The position numbers and the translations under genes are program-made. A stretch of DNA of 64,000 nucleotides from Thalassospira profundimaris WP0211 (lineage in GTDB: Bacteria > Pseudomonadota > Alphaproteobacteria > Rhodospirillales > Thalassospiraceae), in the NCBI RefSeq assembly GCF_000300275.1, contig NZ_AMRN01000001.1, forward strand, positions 744,001 to 808,000. The letters run 5' to 3'. Of this stretch, positions 54,072 through 64,000 are shown piece after piece. Numbering within the stretch: the first letter of the stretch is position 1; the number at the start of each line of letters is the position of its first letter. A model generated the notes under the pieces. That model was not told the DNA's origin. It did no database searches and worked only from the letters and a program-made list of their open reading frames with translations.

Positions 54072-55007
54072 ATGGAACGTATCGTCTTGAACGATCTGGA
54101 AGCTGTCATGGCAATTGCCAAGCGCGGCACATTTCGCGGTGCGGCTATTGATATGGGGGTTTCGACGACAGCCTTGAGCCATGCAATCAGCAAGCTTGAG
54201 GCTGGTCTGGGTGTCAGGTTGTTTAACCGCACCACACGAAGCGTTTCGCTCTCGGATGCGGGCAGGCTGTTTGTCGACCAGGTCGGTCCTTCGCTTCAGA
54301 GCATCCATGATGGATTGGAAGTGGTTCGCTCACAAAGAGAAACGCCGTCAGGGACCATCCGTATCAATGCGGCCCCTTTTGCGGCGCGTGAGGTGATTTC
54401 ACCACTTGTATTCGAATATCTTCGCCGGTTTCCGGACATGCATGTTGATCTGGTGACCGAGGGGCGACTGGTGGATATCGTCGCGGAAGGTTTCGATCTG
54501 GGGGTGCGGGTTTCGGGGTTGATTCCCAGTGACATGATCGCAGTGCCACTTGGTCGCGTTCAGCAATATGCGATTGTTGCATCCCCCGACTATTTCAAGG
54601 ATCGTAAAAAACCGAAGGTCCCGCCGGACCTTCTGAACCATAAATGCATCCGGGTAAGGCTGCCGGATGGATCGGTTTTCAGATGGCGGTTTGAAAAGGA
54701 CGGTGAAGCGGTTCAGATTGATGTGAACGGGCCCATCACACTCGACGAGGCAAGTCTGGCGCGTGCGGCGGTTCTCGAAGGTATTGGGGTTGGCTGTTTT
54801 ATGGAGCGTGATGTTCTTGCGGACATCGAAGCAGGGCACCTTGTGCGCGTGCTTGACGACTGGACGCTGCCATTTTCCGAGCTGTGTCTTTACTATCCCG
54901 GACGTCGAAATTTGTCGGCCGGCCACAAGGCGTTCGTTGCGCTCGCCCGAGAACTGGGGCGGGGCGCTGCGTCAAATAAGCCGACTGTCAGTCCAATTGC
55001 ACTCTGA
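54072..55007 (+). CDS. LysR-type regulator
   Basis: The 311-residue protein has an N-terminal winged helix ([20 protein letters not shown], then [17 protein letters not shown] and [15 protein letters not shown]) and a C-terminal effector domain starting at [15 protein letters not shown]. It belongs to the CrgA/AaeR-like group by these motifs. It is divergent from the SnoaL-SDR pair, whose control is its most likely task. A hairpin overlaps its stop codon and may end transcription from both this gene and the convergent one. Confidence 0.88.
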   Translation: MERIVLNDLEAVMAIAKRGTFRGAAIDMGVSTTALSHAISKLEAGLGVRLFNRTTRSVSLSDAGRLFVDQVGPSLQSIHDGLEVVRSQRETPSGTIRINAAPFAAREVISPLVFEYLRRFPDMHVDLVTEGRLVDIVAEGFDLGVRVSGLIPSDMIAVPLGRVQQYAIVASPDYFKDRKKPKVPPDLLNHKCIRVRLPDGSVFRWRFEKDGEAVQIDVNGPITLDEASLARAAVLEGIGVGCFMERDVLADIEAGHLVRVLDDWTLPFSELCLYYPGRRNLSAGHKAFVALARELGRGAASNKPTVSPIAL

Positions 55008-55029
55008 CCAAGGCTGTTGGCCAGAGTGC
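54999..55029. terminator. Hairpin at the end of the LysR gene
   Basis: GCACTCTGACC at 54999-55009 pairs with GGCCAGAGTGC at 55019-55029 with one G-T pair. It overlaps the LysR stop and lies between convergent genes. There is no T-run, so strength is uncertain. Confidence 0.45.
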
Positions 55030-55059
55030 TTCGGATCTTCTTACATCTTGAAAAGCCGG

Positions 55060-56142
55060 TCAGGCGTTGTCGCGTAGCGCCTTCGCAATCGCGGTGCCGC
55101 AAGTGACGGTATTGGCCTTGCCGCCTAGGTCGGCGGTGCGGAGGTTTTCATCCAGCAGGACGGCCTCAATCGCGCGCATGATGGCGTCATGGGCGTCGGT
55201 GTGGCCGAGGTGATCAAGCATCATTGCTCCTGACCAGATCTGGCCGATGGGGTTGGCGATGCCTTTGCCGGCAATATCCGGGGCAGAGCCGTGGACCGGT
55301 TCGAACAGGGAGGGGAATTTGCGTTCCGGGTTGATGTTTCCCGATGGCGCGATGCCGATGGTGCCCGTGCAGGCCGGGCCAAGGTCGGACAGGATATCGC
55401 CAAACAGGTTTGAGGCCACCACCACGTCAAAGCGATCCGGGTTCATGACAAACTGGGCGGTCAGAATATCGATATGGTATTTGTCCCAGGTGACGTCGGG
55501 ATAGTTTTTCGCCATTTCGATCACGCGTTCATCCCAGTAGGGCATGGTGATTGAAATACCGTTTGATTTGGTGGCCGATGTCACGTGTTTGCGCGGGCGT
55601 TTCCGGGCCAGTTCGAACGCGTATTTCAGGATGCGATCAATGCCGGTGCGCGACATGACGGTTTCCTGAATGACGATTTCACGGTCCGTGCCGGGATACA
55701 TCTTGCCCCCGACCGAGGAATATTCACCTTCGGTATTTTCGCGCACGACATAGAAATCAATATCACCCGGTTTGCGACCGGCGAGCGGCGATGGCACGCC
55801 GGGCATCAGTTTGGCCGGACGCAAATTGACATATTGGTCAAAGTCACGCCGGAACATGATCAGTGATCCCCACAGCGAAATATGGTCCGGCACCGTTTCA
55901 GGCCAACCGACCGCGCCAAAGAAAATGGCATCGTGCGGTTCGATCTGAGCGCGCCAGTCATCGGGCATCATTTGGCCGTGCTTTTGATAGTAGTCGCACG
56001 AGCCGAATTCGAATTCATTAAACACCAGATCGAGATCAAACACTTCGGCGGCGGCCTTAAGCACGCGGATGCCTTCGGGCATGACTTCGGTTCCGATGCC
56101 GTCGCCGGCGATGACTGCGATTTTGTGGGTGGGGCGTGTCAC
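55060..56142 (-). CDS. ttuC: Tartrate/D-malate dehydrogenase-type beta-decarboxylating dehydrogenase
   Basis: NAD-dependent enzyme of 360 residues in the isocitrate/isopropylmalate dehydrogenase superfamily, closest in motifs to TtuC/DmlA. It has IAVIAGDGIGTEVMPEG, LRPAKLMPGV, the arginine motif VVRENTEGEYSSVGG, the catalytic Lys region TSATKSNGI, the metal-binding Asp in DVVVASNLFGDILSDLG, and EPVHGSAPDIAGKGIANP. It would oxidise and decarboxylate tartrate or D-malate. The start is GTG at 56142 with GGAGA upstream. Related enzymes have broad substrates, so the exact acid is uncertain. Confidence 0.85.
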   Translation of the reverse strand: MTRPTHKIAVIAGDGIGTEVMPEGIRVLKAAAEVFDLDLVFNEFEFGSCDYYQKHGQMMPDDWRAQIEPHDAIFFGAVGWPETVPDHISLWGSLIMFRRDFDQYVNLRPAKLMPGVPSPLAGRKPGDIDFYVVRENTEGEYSSVGGKMYPGTDREIVIQETVMSRTGIDRILKYAFELARKRPRKHVTSATKSNGISITMPYWDERVIEMAKNYPDVTWDKYHIDILTAQFVMNPDRFDVVVASNLFGDILSDLGPACTGTIGIAPSGNINPERKFPSLFEPVHGSAPDIAGKGIANPIGQIWSGAMMLDHLGHTDAHDAIMRAIEAVLLDENLRTADLGGKANTVTCGTAIAKALRDNA

Positions 56143-56273
56143 GGTGCTGTTCTCCGCTGATGTGAGTTTTTGGTGGCTTTTCAGTTTGGGGATTATTGCG
56201 TTGATAGGGCGTTTCGTCGAGCCCCGGAAGCGATCCGGATTACAGTCCTGATTGCTTGCAGCCCGGATACAAG

Positions 56274-56302
56274 AAAGGCCCCCACCATTGGCAGGGGCCT
56301 TT
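56274..56302 (-). terminator. acs terminator
   Basis: AAAGGCCCC at 56274-56282 and GGGGCCTTT at 56294-56302 form a nine-pair stem, followed on the - strand by CTTGT. It lies 46 bases after the acs stop. Confidence 0.75.
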
Positions 56303-56347
56303 CCGTGTAAGGGTATCTGGAGACTTGTCGTCGCCGGAATTCAGGCC

Positions 56348-58291
<1,944 letters not shown>

Positions 58292-58805
58292 ATGTGGCCT
58301 CTTGTTCGTTTCCTGTGGTCTCTAGGTCGGCACCGGGGTGCTTTCGATGACTTTTCCAACGGGCTCGAAAAAGGCATCCGTCCGATGCGGTAATTTCGGT
58401 GCGGTTCAGAACCTGCTTTGCCATGCTGCCCGGTCCGGTGTGTGATCGGTCCCGTTCAAAGGGGCGGGCACGGCAAAGTTACTCCTGTCGCTTGCGCCCT
58501 ATGCTAGTGCGCAGAGAGTATTGAGGGAATACAACTTAAGACGGGGGCGGGCCTGGCCGGGTGCGCGTTGGTGGGTGTACGTTTGCCGCAACAGCTGGCA
58601 TGGTCGTCATCTTTGGCCGCCCTTGGGTGCCGATCCTTGGTTCTGTTCCCTTATCCAATTGAAATATATCCGAAATTCCGGGCTTCGCCAGTGAAGCCGA
58701 TTACATTTTTTCTGTACGTGGATGTGGGGCCAGCTTGGTTCGGTTCTGGATTTGACGGAACAAAACAGATACAAAGAAGCCAGCACGTAATCAAATGGTG
58801 GGATA
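58292..58805. other. Divergent control region between acs and rmuC
   Basis: This 514-base region separates two divergent genes. A reading frame of about 99 codons beginning near 58568 has no family features, no ribosome binding site and runs into rmuC in another frame, so it is not called. I could not pick a convincing promoter pair. No repeat or RNA gene was recognised. Confidence 0.45.
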
Positions 58806-60335
58806 ATGGATCCGATTTCTTTGGCAGCAGGGGCGCTTGGCGCATCTGTTCTGGCACTTGTCTTTAGCATCATGATGGTCAAGCGCATCAAGGATGCCGC
58901 CGAGGCCGAGACGGAGTCGCGCACAGCCCTTCTGGCGTCCCAGCTTGAACATGCGGACAATACCCGGCGTGATCTTGCGACCGAGGTTGCCCAGATGCGT
59001 GAAAGGCTTTCCGAGGCATCGGAAAAGCGCGCCATTGCCGAAACCACGGCCAACCGGGTGCCGGTGCTTGAAGCCGAAATGAAGGAGCTTCGCACCGCCC
59101 TTGATCACTGGCGCGAGAAGGGGTCCGAGCTTGAGACCGCGCTTGAGAAAGAGCGCGAGGCGGCCAAGGAAAAGCTCGAGATGCTCGAAGATGCCAAGAC
59201 CAAGCTGCTTGATAGCTTCAAGGCGCTGTCGTCCGATGCGCTCAAGGTCAATAACGACGAGTTCATGAAGCTGGCGCGCGAAAACTTTTCGCGCCTGCAG
59301 GAAGGGGCCAAGGGTGATCTTGAAAAACGCCAGCAGGCCATTGACGGGATCGTAAAACCCATCCGGGAACGGCTTGAAGCCTTTGATACCAAGGTTAATG
59401 AACTTGAAAAAAACCGCAAGGAAGCCTATGGCGAGCTGCGTGAGCAGGTCGGGACCCTGGTGCAATCGCAGCACAAATTGTCCAAGGAAACCCAGACGCT
59501 GAGCTCTGCCCTGCGGTCCAGTTCATCGGTGTCGGGCAAGTGGGGCGAATTGCAGCTTAAGCGCATTGTCGAACTGGCCGGGATGCTCAAGCATTGCGAC
59601 TTTGACGAACAGGTGCATTTCAACACCGACGAAGGTGTTCAGAAACCCGACATGGTCATTCACCTGCCGGGCGGCAAGAATATCGTGGTCGATGCCAAGG
59701 CCCCGACATCGGCCTATCTTGAGGCGATTGACGAGAAATATGACGAAGATCGCCGCGAAGCTTTGATGGCGACCTATGTCACCAATGTGCGCAAGGTGAT
59801 CACGGATCTTTCGAAAAAATCCTACTGGAAGTCGGTCGACAGTCCGGAATTTGTCGTGCTGTTCCTGCCCGGTGAAAGCTTCTTCTCGGCCGCCCTTGAA
59901 CGTGACCCGCGTTTGATTGAGGACAGCTTCCGCGACGGGGTCATTTTGGCAACACCGACGACCTTGCTGGGCTTGCTTAAGGCCGTGTCATATGGCTGGC
60001 GACAGGAAGCTTTGGCCGAAAGCGCACGCGATATCAGTGAAATCGGCTTGCAGCTTTATGACCGTCTGGGTGCGCTTGCCAAGCATTTCTCATCGATGGG
60101 AAAATCGCTTGAAAGTACGGTGAAGCATTACAACAAGACCCTGGGGTCACTCGAAGGATCGGTCCTGGTGTCGGCGCGCAAGCTCAAGGAAAAGCATATT
60201 GTCTCTGATGACCGCATGATCGAGGAACCGTCCCCGTCGGAAACCCATGTGCGCGAAATCACCAAGACGGAATTGCTGGCCGGGCCAGAGGATGCAACGC
60301 CAGACGTGGATGTGACGCCAGACGCCAGGGATTGA
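58806..60335 (+). CDS. rmuC: RmuC DNA recombination protein
   Basis: Putative nuclease-fold protein that limits inversions at repeats. The 509-residue protein has an N-terminal membrane segment (about 2-22), a long coiled coil (about 25-210), then the RmuC core with WGELQLKRIVELAGM, the DxDxK-type nuclease element NIVVDAKAPTSAYLEA, and VLFLPGESFFSAAL. GTGGGATA precedes the ATG. The final 40 residues are acidic and poorly conserved. Divergent from acs and followed by def. Confidence 0.92.
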   Translation: MDPISLAAGALGASVLALVFSIMMVKRIKDAAEAETESRTALLASQLEHADNTRRDLATEVAQMRERLSEASEKRAIAETTANRVPVLEAEMKELRTALDHWREKGSELETALEKEREAAKEKLEMLEDAKTKLLDSFKALSSDALKVNNDEFMKLARENFSRLQEGAKGDLEKRQQAIDGIVKPIRERLEAFDTKVNELEKNRKEAYGELREQVGTLVQSQHKLSKETQTLSSALRSSSSVSGKWGELQLKRIVELAGMLKHCDFDEQVHFNTDEGVQKPDMVIHLPGGKNIVVDAKAPTSAYLEAIDEKYDEDRREALMATYVTNVRKVITDLSKKSYWKSVDSPEFVVLFLPGESFFSAALERDPRLIEDSFRDGVILATPTTLLGLLKAVSYGWRQEALAESARDISEIGLQLYDRLGALAKHFSSMGKSLESTVKHYNKTLGSLEGSVLVSARKLKEKHIVSDDRMIEEPSPSETHVREITKTELLAGPEDATPDVDVTPDARD

Positions 60336-60496
60336 ACCAAACCGGTTTTGGCCGAGATCCCTTGTGCGCGACATGGCAGCCATCACGGGTAAATCGGGCT
60401 GTTTGCTTGACTTGGGCGTGGGGAAACCTTATCTCGAAGCGCGAAATTCGCTATACTCGTTTACTGCAATTAGTTCGAACACCGGATTACTGACCC

Positions 60497-61015
60497 ATGG
60501 CCCTGCGTGAAATTCTTATCGTTCCAGACCCGCGCCTGAAAAAGGAATGCGAACCGGTCGAGGAAGTGAATGATGAGATCAAGACCCTTCTTAATGACAT
60601 GCTTGAAACCATGTATGCGGCCCCGGGCATTGGTCTTGCAGCGCCGCAGATCGGGGTGATGAAGCGCGTGGTGGTCATGGATGTGTCCGATGACAAGGAC
60701 AAGCCGGAACCGCTGAAACTGATCAATCCGGAGATCATCTGGGAATCTGAGGAAACCTCGATCTATCAGGAAGGGTGCCTGTCGATCCCGGAACAATATG
60801 CCGATGTCGAACGCCCGGCTGAAGTTGGCATGCGTTACATGGATGAGAACGGCGAAACGCACGAGATCGAGGCAGACGGTTTGCTGGCAACCTGCATCCA
60901 GCACGAGATTGATCACCTGGACGGCGTTCTTTTCACCGATTATCTCAGCGCGCTTAAGCGCAACATGATCCTGAAAAAAGTCCAGAAGCTGCAGAAAACC
61001 AAAAAGTCTGCCTGA
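60497..61015 (+). CDS. def: Peptide deformylase
   Basis: Removes the formyl group from the N-terminal methionine of new proteins. The 172-residue metalloenzyme has all three motifs: GIGLAAPQIG, EGCLSIP with the metal Cys, and HEIDHLDG with the two metal His and the catalytic Glu. A terminator follows directly. In related bacteria fmt usually follows def on the same strand; here a gene on the opposite strand lies between them. Confidence 0.96.
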   Translation: MALREILIVPDPRLKKECEPVEEVNDEIKTLLNDMLETMYAAPGIGLAAPQIGVMKRVVVMDVSDDKDKPEPLKLINPEIIWESEETSIYQEGCLSIPEQYADVERPAEVGMRYMDENGETHEIEADGLLATCIQHEIDHLDGVLFTDYLSALKRNMILKKVQKLQKTKKSA

Positions 61016-61040
61016 GACTTCTGAACAGAAAACGTATGCA

Positions 61041-61069
61041 AAGGGCCGGTTTTCCGGCCCTTTTGTTTT
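61041..61069 (+). terminator. def terminator
   Basis: AAGGGCCGG at 61041-61049 and CCGGCCCTT at 61054-61062 form a nine-pair stem with a TTTT loop, followed by TTGTTTTG. Confidence 0.85.
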
Positions 61070-61076
61070 GCGTGAG

Positions 61077-62081
61077 CTAAGATTTGCGGGGCTTGATGTC
61101 GTTCGGATCAAGCCCGACAATCCATCCTTCCCGTTCCAGAACACTTGGCGTGCGGGGCAGATGTTCTGGGTGGCGACCGTCGGCGATTTCGATCAAACCC
61201 ATCACCCCGATCAGGGCGTCAAAGGCATCATCCTTGCCGTGATCCGGGCCAAAGCCATCCTTGATGTCGGCCCAGACCGCAGGACTGATTTTAATGCCCT
61301 TCGTGCTGGCGTTATCGCGCAGTTTTTGCAAGAATTCCTTGCGGCTGCCTTGAATTGATTTAGTCAACTCACTTGTGTCAGAAAGCCAGCCATAAATTTC
61401 GCCGGGATAGGTTTCAATCAGGGTGACGCCGGGGGATTTGCTGCAGGTTTCGAGATTGCCCGAAAACGGCCAGATGTTAAATCCATCGGCATGACCCGGG
61501 ATGATCAGGTTTTTGAGGCCATGCAGCATGCCCTTGCCGACCTGACTCGCCCCCAGTGTCCAGAAGGACGGGCAGGCGGCGTTGCGTGGTGGGCCGTCTT
61601 TGGGGTTGGTGGCCCGTTCGCATCGGCGATGAAGCGCATCGAAATCTGGCAGTCCCAATGCATCGATCAGATGCCCGCGTTTGACGCTGTCCTTGATGCC
61701 GGAGCTTTGTGGGTAGAATGGTCGAGTGTGCCGGATTTCGCCCGGTGATTGGCAGACATCAAAGAAATCCTGCCATTCATCGGATTCAAGCAACCTCAGC
61801 AAGGACATGAAGTCTTTGACATTTGCGCCATCGTACCACGTATCCAGAAATCCGATCGGCATATCAAGGCCGAGCCAGAGGACATCCTGCTTGCCATGGC
61901 TGGCAAGCGATTGGCGAAATTGATGGAGCATCCCGACTGGTTCGATGGCGTGGATTTGCCAGCCGGTGTCACGGCGGCTGGCTTTGGCGACCCAGCGGCC
62001 TTTGGCCGACAGGCTCCAGTCCGTGTGCCAGATGTGGCTGACCGGGTATTTCTTGGATTGGGGTAAGGCTTGGCTTGTCAT
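61077..62081 (-). CDS. DUF429-like protein with RNase H-type fold pattern
   Basis: The 334-residue protein is not firmly recognised. Its layout resembles DUF429-type proteins: an N-terminal strand followed by [12 protein letters not shown], a mid-part with ARxAxFP-like [14 protein letters not shown] and [13 protein letters not shown], then [14 protein letters not shown], and an acidic C-terminal [21 protein letters not shown]. These Asp/Glu positions fit a nuclease-like metal site, but activity is unproven. The ATG at 62081 is chosen as the conserved part starts soon after; upstream codons run to 62219 into the fmt leader. It sits opposite in direction between def and fmt. Confidence 0.7.
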   Translation of the reverse strand: MTSQALPQSKKYPVSHIWHTDWSLSAKGRWVAKASRRDTGWQIHAIEPVGMLHQFRQSLASHGKQDVLWLGLDMPIGFLDTWYDGANVKDFMSLLRLLESDEWQDFFDVCQSPGEIRHTRPFYPQSSGIKDSVKRGHLIDALGLPDFDALHRRCERATNPKDGPPRNAACPSFWTLGASQVGKGMLHGLKNLIIPGHADGFNIWPFSGNLETCSKSPGVTLIETYPGEIYGWLSDTSELTKSIQGSRKEFLQKLRDNASTKGIKISPAVWADIKDGFGPDHGKDDAFDALIGVMGLIEIADGRHPEHLPRTPSVLEREGWIVGLDPNDIKPRKS

Positions 62082-62138
62082 TTGGGCAGGATAACGCCAA
62101 ATTGCCGCCAGAAGAGTCAAAAGATGAATGGGATTGAT

Positions 62139-63065
62139 ATGACCAAGCTGCGCATTGCCTTTATGGGAACCCCGGACTTTGCCCTTGTGGCGCTTAAGGA
62201 TCTGGTGGCGGCGGGGCATGACGTGGTTTGCGTCTATTCACAGCCGCCGCGCCCGGCCGGCCGCGGGCACAAGGAAACGCCAAGCCCGGTACATGCCTGG
62301 GCCGCCGCGCAGGGGATCGAGGTCCGCCATCCGGTGTCACTGAAATCGCCCGAGGAACAGCAGGCCTTTGCCGATCTTGATCTGGATGTTGCGGTGGTCG
62401 CGGCCTATGGCCTGATCCTGCCGAAAGCCATTCTCGATGCGCCGAAATTTGGCTGCCTGAATATTCACGCGTCGCTTCTGCCGCGCTGGCGCGGGGCCGC
62501 CCCGATCCAGCGCGCCATTCTGGCCGGGGATGATGCGACCGGTGTGACAATCATGCAGATGGATGTCGGGCTGGATACCGGTGACATGTTGCTAGTTGGC
62601 GAATTGCCGATCACGGCGGAAACCTATGCCAATGCCTTGCATGATGATCTGGCGGAACTTGGCGGCAAGATGATTGTCGAGGCGCTTGAAAAGCTGCCCA
62701 AGGGGGAGCTTGTTGCCACCAAGCAGCCCGAAGAGGGCGTGACCTATGCGGCAAAGCTGGAGCGCGCCGAGGCCAAGCTTGATTTTACCGATGATGCCGC
62801 TGCACTTGAGCGCAAAATTCGTGCCTTTACCCCGTGGCCGGGGGCCTATTTCGAGCTCGGTAACGAACGCATCAAGGTGCAGGCGGCCGAGGTGATTGAT
62901 CAATCCGGCCCGGTCGATGAGATCCTTGATGACAAGTTGACGATTGGCTGTGGCACCGGCGCGCTGCGTCCGACCCGTATTCAGCGGCCGGGCAAATCGG
63001 TGATGGATACCGATGCGGTGCTGCGCGGCTATGACAAGCTTGCCAAGGGCGTAAAGCTCGGCTGA
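62139..63065 (+). CDS. fmt: Methionyl-tRNA formyltransferase
   Basis: Adds a formyl group from 10-formyl-tetrahydrofolate to initiator Met-tRNA. The 308-residue protein has [13 protein letters not shown] at the N-terminus, the catalytic segment [18 protein letters not shown] with Asn-His, and the [20 protein letters not shown] motif with catalytic Asp. An in-frame ATG 15 bases upstream is an alternative start. Its stop overlaps the start of the GNAT gene (TGATG), so the two are coupled. Confidence 0.95.
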   Translation: MTKLRIAFMGTPDFALVALKDLVAAGHDVVCVYSQPPRPAGRGHKETPSPVHAWAAAQGIEVRHPVSLKSPEEQQAFADLDLDVAVVAAYGLILPKAILDAPKFGCLNIHASLLPRWRGAAPIQRAILAGDDATGVTIMQMDVGLDTGDMLLVGELPITAETYANALHDDLAELGGKMIVEALEKLPKGELVATKQPEEGVTYAAKLERAEAKLDFTDDAAALERKIRAFTPWPGAYFELGNERIKVQAAEVIDQSGPVDEILDDKLTIGCGTGALRPTRIQRPGKSVMDTDAVLRGYDKLAKGVKLG

Positions 63066-63607
63066 TGGCAAATATCACGGCACATACGGGTGGTGATGTG
63101 ACGATCCGGCCGGCCTTTAACCGAGATGGTGATGGCATTGCCGATCTGATCGCGCTGGTGTTTGCCGATTATCCCGGCTGCGTGTTTGATCGCGCCGCCG
63201 AATTCCCCGAACTTGATGCGATTTCTGATGACTTCAAGGCCGATGACGGCCGGATCTGGGTCGCGGTCGATGATCAGGATCGGGTTCTGGGCTGTTTCGG
63301 GGTTAAGTATGACGTGGCCAGCCGCGAAGGCGAGCTTCACAAGGTTTATCTGCATCCGGCTGTGCGGGGGCGGGGCATGGCACAAAAACTGATGGCCAAG
63401 GCGTTGGCTTGGTTGGGGCAAACCCACCCGGAATGCGAAGTGGTGATGCTGTGGACCGATACGCGGTTTGAGGCCGGGCATCGGTTTTATGAAAAATGCG
63501 GCTTTGCGCGCACAGGCGAAAGCCGCATTCTGGATGATCTTTCCAATTCGTCGGAATGGCAGTTCCGCTTTGACTTCGCGGCCTATCAGAAGGCGCTTGG
63601 CTTCTAG
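63065..63607 (+). CDS. GNAT family acetyltransferase
   Basis: Acyl-CoA N-acyltransferase of 180 residues. The acetyl-CoA site is seen in LHKVYLHPAVRGRGMAQKLM (Q/RxxGxG/A type loop RGRGMA), followed by the C-terminal strand AGHRFYEKCGFARTGE. It is joined to fmt by a TGATG overlap, so it is made together with it; that position is frequent for small GNAT genes in this group. The substrate is unknown. Confidence 0.88.
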   Translation: MANITAHTGGDVTIRPAFNRDGDGIADLIALVFADYPGCVFDRAAEFPELDAISDDFKADDGRIWVAVDDQDRVLGCFGVKYDVASREGELHKVYLHPAVRGRGMAQKLMAKALAWLGQTHPECEVVMLWTDTRFEAGHRFYEKCGFARTGESRILDDLSNSSEWQFRFDFAAYQKALGF

Positions 63608-63623
63608 GCCGGGTGCCTATCGG

Positions 63624-64000
63624 CTATTTGCCAACATCGCGGGCGGTTTTGCTGGTGTCGGTGGTGCCGTCACTGTTGCGGCGCACCGCACGCGCATCGC
63701 GGAAGCCAAGCTCCCACGGCGGGACCGGGGTGAACTTTTCGGCCAGAAAGTCAACAAAGGCGCGCACCTTGGGCGACAAGTGGCGTTTATGCGGATACAC
63801 CGCCGAAATCCACGCCTGATCATGAACATATTCGGTCAGAACCGGGGTCAGGCGACCGGTGCGGATATCTTCATGCACCAGATATTCGGCCAATCGCGCC
63901 ATGCCAAGCCCGGCCAGAACAGCCTCGTGGAGCACGTCACCATCATTGGCCGAGAATGAACCCTGTGCGCGGAACGCGACGTGACCATCGGGTGTTTCAA
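63624..64000 (-). CDS. LysR-type regulator, C-terminal part (cut by window edge)
   Basis: The reading frame is open to the right edge of the window, so the start lies beyond 64000. The visible 125 residues are the C-terminal effector domain of a LysR regulator: HVAFRAQGSFSANDGDVLHE, AVLAGLGMARLAEYLVHEDI, RTGRLTPVLTEY, AVYPHKRHLSPKVRAFVDFL. This pattern is typical of the large LysR group with the HLSPKVRAFVDFL ending. The DNA-binding part is not visible. Confidence 0.85.
   Translation of the reverse strand, partial: ETPDGHVAFRAQGSFSANDGDVLHEAVLAGLGMARLAEYLVHEDIRTGRLTPVLTEYVHDQAWISAVYPHKRHLSPKVRAFVDFLAEKFTPVPPWELGFRDARAVRRNSDGTTDTSKTARDVGK

Noticed and set aside
58568-58867. 99-codon frame between acs and rmuC
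   Set aside because: No ribosome binding site, no family motif, and it overlaps the real rmuC start in a different frame.

Overview
The window reads as chromosomal DNA of an alphaproteobacterium. Codon use is GC-rich in third positions, genes are closely spaced with many ATGA overlaps and AAGGAG-like ribosome binding sites, and the gene set (TTT transporter, T1SS with RTX protein, argD-argF-hslO, single-Cache chemoreceptor, creatinase) fits a marine Rhodospirillales member such as Thalassospira. That genus is an inference from gene content and style; no rRNA or other marker is present.

Region 1 (240-18912, all + strand) is a surface or exopolysaccharide-type locus. It starts with a type I secretion ATPase/permease and its membrane-fusion partner, then a small protein built almost only of RTX nonapeptides (the likely secreted substrate). 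Nine further genes follow that act on sugars or are linked to them: a large GT2 glycosyltransferase, a methyltransferase, two GT4 glycosyltransferases, a tail-anchored coiled-coil protein, a degenerate GT2-like protein, two polysaccharide pyruvyl transferases flanking galE, a secreted propeller-like protein and an rfbC-type epimerase. No Wzx/Wzy, Wza/Wzc or TolC gene is present. The simplest reading is secretion of an RTX protein together with making or attaching a pyruvylated glycan. This is the best candidate here for an undescribed system.

Region 2 (19035-24799): a creatinase on the - strand, then two tandem class A penicillin-binding proteins. The first has lost its key catalytic residues in both the transglycosylase and transpeptidase domains; the second is intact.

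Region 3 (24800-27021) is a small lower-GC accessory patch: a dispersed palindromic repeat, a HicA-HicB toxin-antitoxin pair separated by a 9-bp-periodic tandem array, and an unknown membrane protein.

Region 4 (27022-32413): a - strand operon tctC-tctB-tctA-argE (tripartite tricarboxylate-type transporter plus an ArgE-like deacylase), divergent from its probable LysR regulator, with a T-N11-A box between them.

Region 5 (32497-51032) is mostly housekeeping or ordinary: LysE exporter, YgjP-type metallohydrolase, argG, truA, a chemoreceptor with a duplication-made early stop, lrgAB, an ArsC-like protein, recX, an ABC-2 permease, an inverted-repeat element, argD-argF-hslO, a lipoprotein, a membrane-anchored AraC regulator, a lipase-like hydrolase, a double Usp protein and a SulP transporter.

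Region 6 (51390-55007): small redox and regulatory genes, namely a hydrolase divergent from an OhrR-type MarR regulator with TATCGCGATA operators, and an SDR/SnoaL-like pair divergent from a LysR gene.

Region 7 (55060-64000): a ttuC-type dehydrogenase, acs, rmuC, def, a DUF429-like gene, fmt, a GNAT gene and the C-terminal part of a LysR gene cut by the window edge.
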